Part shown: positions 15,837 to 16,667 of the stretch, one piece after another
Numbering within the stretch: the stretch's first letter is position 1
How the letters are laid out: each line of letters starts with the position of its first letter
Source of the DNA: Elusimicrobiales bacterium
GTDB lineage: Bacteria; Elusimicrobiota; Elusimicrobia; Elusimicrobiales; Elusimicrobiaceae
Assembly: GCA_030540535.1 (NCBI GenBank)
Contig: JAUNWB010000002.1
Span: 1 to 16,667 of the forward strand
Length of the DNA stretch: 16,667 nucleotides
Direction: 5' to 3'
Position numbers and translations under genes: made by a program
The notes under the pieces: generated by a model
Database searches by the model: none
What the model saw: only the letters and a program-made list of their open reading frames with translations
Told to the model about the DNA's origin: nothing

Positions 15837-16178
15837 TTATTTGGATTCGTGTTCCACAACGGTTTCGATGTGGTTTTCGGCGTTTTCTTCGCGGCTGCAG
15901 CAGCAGGGGCTGACGGCCTTTTTAATTTTGCGCAGTACGCCGAGTACTTTGGCGATGGTTAAGAAACCGATGGCGGCGCCCAAGTCGCTGATAACATAGA
16001 ACGCCAGCGCGGCCCACATTTCACCGCCGGTAAGCAGCGGGTGTCTTAACACGGCGACGGCCTGGAATACGGCGTAAACCAACGCCAGGTAAAACATCGC
16101 GATAAAAAATACGTATAAGCCTTTGAGGCACAACCAGTTGTGCGGCCACCATTTGCCGCATTTGCAACATTTAGACAT
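15837..16178 (-). CDS. Small two-helix membrane protein with terminal cysteine clusters
   Basis: 113 residues from the ATG at 16178, family unknown. AAGGAG is 8 nt upstream; a GTG at 16187 overlaps that site and is rejected. The N-terminus MSKCCKCGKWWPHNWLCLKG carries Cys at 4, 5, 7 and 17. Two membrane helices (about 20-44 and 57-83) are separated by a short loop with RHPLLTGGEMW. A basic patch VLRKIKKAV (81-89) is followed by PCCCSREE (Cys 92-94) and an acidic tail. With two helices, both ends should be on the same side of the membrane, probably the cytoplasm. The two Cys clusters could thus meet and bind a metal, which is inference. The gene is clearly related to the next one upstream (16318-16602): same PHxWL start, helix spacing and VL(R/K)KxKKA end. 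Confidence 0.75.
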   Translation of the reverse strand: MSKCCKCGKWWPHNWLCLKGLYVFFIAMFYLALVYAVFQAVAVLRHPLLTGGEMWAALAFYVISDLGAAIGFLTIAKVLGVLRKIKKAVSPCCCSREENAENHIETVVEHESK

Positions 16179-16186
16179 AATGCACA

Positions 16187-16192
16187 CTCCTT
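16187..16192 (-). promoter_or_regulatory. Ribosome-binding site of the 113-residue membrane protein
   Basis: AAGGAG on the minus strand, 8 nt before the ATG at 16178. It selects this start over the GTG at 16187, three codons earlier. Confidence 0.75.
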
Positions 16193-16199
16193 GTGATAC

Positions 16200-16217
16200 G
16201 GGGAAACTGTTTACCCC
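16200..16217 (-). other. Leader hairpin upstream of the 113-residue membrane protein
   Basis: On the minus strand GGGG, a bulged T and AAA pair with TTTCCCC around the loop CAG, giving 7 bp. It ends 7 nt before the ribosome-binding site and does not cover it. Confidence 0.35.
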
Positions 16218-16228
16218 CCTATATCCTT

Positions 16229-16260
16229 ATTGTATCAAAAGAACCGCCGGATGGCGACAA
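16229..16260 (-). promoter_or_regulatory. Candidate extended -10 promoter for the 113-residue membrane protein
   Basis: The minus strand reads TGATACAAT (16237-16229), a TGn extended -10 with five of six matches to TATAAT. A possible -35, TTGTCG (16260-16255), is 20 nt upstream, which is too far to be ideal but less needed with an extended -10. Transcription would start near 16222, giving a leader of about 45 nt. Confidence 0.45.
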
Positions 16261-16266
16261 GTTCCT

Positions 16267-16317
16267 TTCTCTTTAGTTTGGCGCTTAAAACGCTCCTCCG
16301 CCAACCCCAAAAGAGAA
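16267..16317 (-). other. Two-part hairpin directly after the 94-residue gene
   Basis: TTCTCTTT (16267-16274) pairs with AAAGAGAA (16310-16317). Inside, TTGGCG (16278-16283) pairs with CGCCAA (16299-16304). The structure begins at the base after the stop codon. No T-tract follows on the minus strand, so it is not a standard terminator; it may be a 3'-end stabiliser or a weak terminator. Confidence 0.4.
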
Positions 16318-16602
16318 TTATTTTTCGTCCAGCGCTTTTTTTGTTTTTTTAAGTACCGCCATCACCCGCAAAACGGCCAGTTCCGCCGTGCAGGCCAGCA
16401 GCGCGGCCCCGGCGGCGTAGCCGTAAATTTGTTTGAGCGGGGCGGAATTATATTGCCAAAATTCGGCGGGCAGCTGTAAAACCAATATCCAGTTATAGGC
16501 CGCATATAAGCCGAACGCAAGCGTTAAGTAAAAGAAAACCGTCCAAATAACGGATAAGGCTTTAAAATTCAGCCAATGGTGGGGAAGATATTTTTTAGAC
16601 AC
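16318..16602 (-). CDS. Small two-helix membrane protein, paralogue of the downstream gene
   Basis: 94 residues, GTG start at 16602 with AGGAGG (16614-16609) 6 nt upstream. Family not recognised. It begins MSKKYLPHHWLNFKAL and has two membrane helices (about 16-44 and 58-82). Between them is a loop with LPAEFW, and the end is VLKKTKKALDEK. The PHxWL start, the FYL.L segment of the first helix, the Pro/Trp loop and the basic VLKK.KKA end match the 113-residue protein downstream. This one lacks the N- and C-terminal cysteine clusters and has a single Cys (71). It overlaps the end of the next gene upstream by 8 nt, so it is probably not the first gene of its transcript. A hairpin follows the stop. 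Confidence 0.75.
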   Translation of the reverse strand: MSKKYLPHHWLNFKALSVIWTVFFYLTLAFGLYAAYNWILVLQLPAEFWQYNSAPLKQIYGYAAGAALLACTAELAVLRVMAVLKKTKKALDEK

Positions 16603-16667
16603 GTTTTGCCTCCTGTAAAAGTTCCCGCGCGTGGGTGAAAGCGGCGGAGCGTTTGTCGGCGTTGCCG
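16595..16667 (-). CDS. C-terminal end of an unidentified gene, truncated by the window edge
   Basis: On the minus strand one frame is open from the right edge to a TAA at 16597-16595. It reads as about 23 residues ending HARELLQEAKRV, a plausible amphipathic C-terminal helix with codon use like the neighbours. The stop overlaps the next gene's GTG by 8 nt, the same overlap length as at the lnt/prfB and CofE-like/mscL junctions. Too short to identify; it could also be chance. Confidence 0.45.
   Translation of the reverse strand, partial: GNADKRSAAFTHARELLQEAKRV
16609..16614 (-). promoter_or_regulatory. Ribosome-binding site deciding the GTG start of the 94-residue gene
   Basis: AGGAGG on the minus strand, 6 nt before GTG (16602-16600). 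No ATG is available in this frame near it, and the paralogue starts MSK as this one does. Confidence 0.75.

Noticed and set aside
16185..16187. GTG start three codons upstream for the 113-residue membrane protein
   Set aside because: It overlaps the AAGGAG site itself; the ATG at 16178 has proper 8-nt spacing and gives MSK as in the paralogue.

Overview
The window reads as ordinary, tightly packed chromosome of a diderm (Gram-negative-type) bacterium of intermediate-to-high GC. The evidence for a diderm is an apolipoprotein N-acyltransferase (Lnt), a secreted protein that looks like an outer-membrane beta-barrel and ends in phenylalanine, and several Sec-type signal peptides. The phylum cannot be fixed by eye. 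Gene content and style would fit a gut-associated Elusimicrobiota lineage, but that is only a guess. No rRNA, tRNA, CRISPR array, phage gene or transposase is visible.

Layout, left to right. (1) 1-4081, plus strand: the tail of a probable LTA-synthase-type sulfatase, then lemA and three consecutive M48 (HtpX-like) membrane metalloproteases. The four genes from lemA on are joined by a 3-nt gap and two 1-nt stop/start overlaps. All three proteases keep HExxH and the third-ligand glutamate. (2) 4082-4437: the only sizeable non-coding gap. It holds two copies of a 48-bp direct repeat whose core forms the same stem-loop, several other short hairpins, and a candidate promoter. (3) 4438-5145: an exported coiled-coil protein of unknown function. 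It is followed by a 70-nt leader to secA with two mutually exclusive hairpins, an attenuator-like layout. (4) 5216-13260, plus strand: seven genes packed head to tail, namely secA, a membrane-anchored Cys-rich protein, lnt, prfB, hemW, a CofE-like ligase and mscL. Junctions are overlaps of 1-8 nt, or a 3-nt gap before lnt. A strong 14-bp terminator hairpin closes the run. (5) 13335-15772, minus strand: a two-gene unit encoding a secreted Sm-like/beta-barrel protein and a glycerate kinase. (6) 15803-16667, minus strand: two small two-helix membrane proteins that are paralogues of each other, each with its own clear ribosome-binding site. A good terminator, a candidate extended -10 promoter, and the last codons of another gene at the edge complete this part.

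The secA run combines protein export (SecA), lipoprotein maturation (Lnt), translation termination (RF2), haem delivery (HemW) and osmotic safety (MscL). These are envelope and housekeeping functions that probably share transcription rather than a single pathway. The least explained parts are the repeat/hairpin region at 4102-4381, the exported protein plus overlapping hairpins ahead of secA, the Cys-rich protein between secA and lnt, and the tandem small membrane proteins at the right end.
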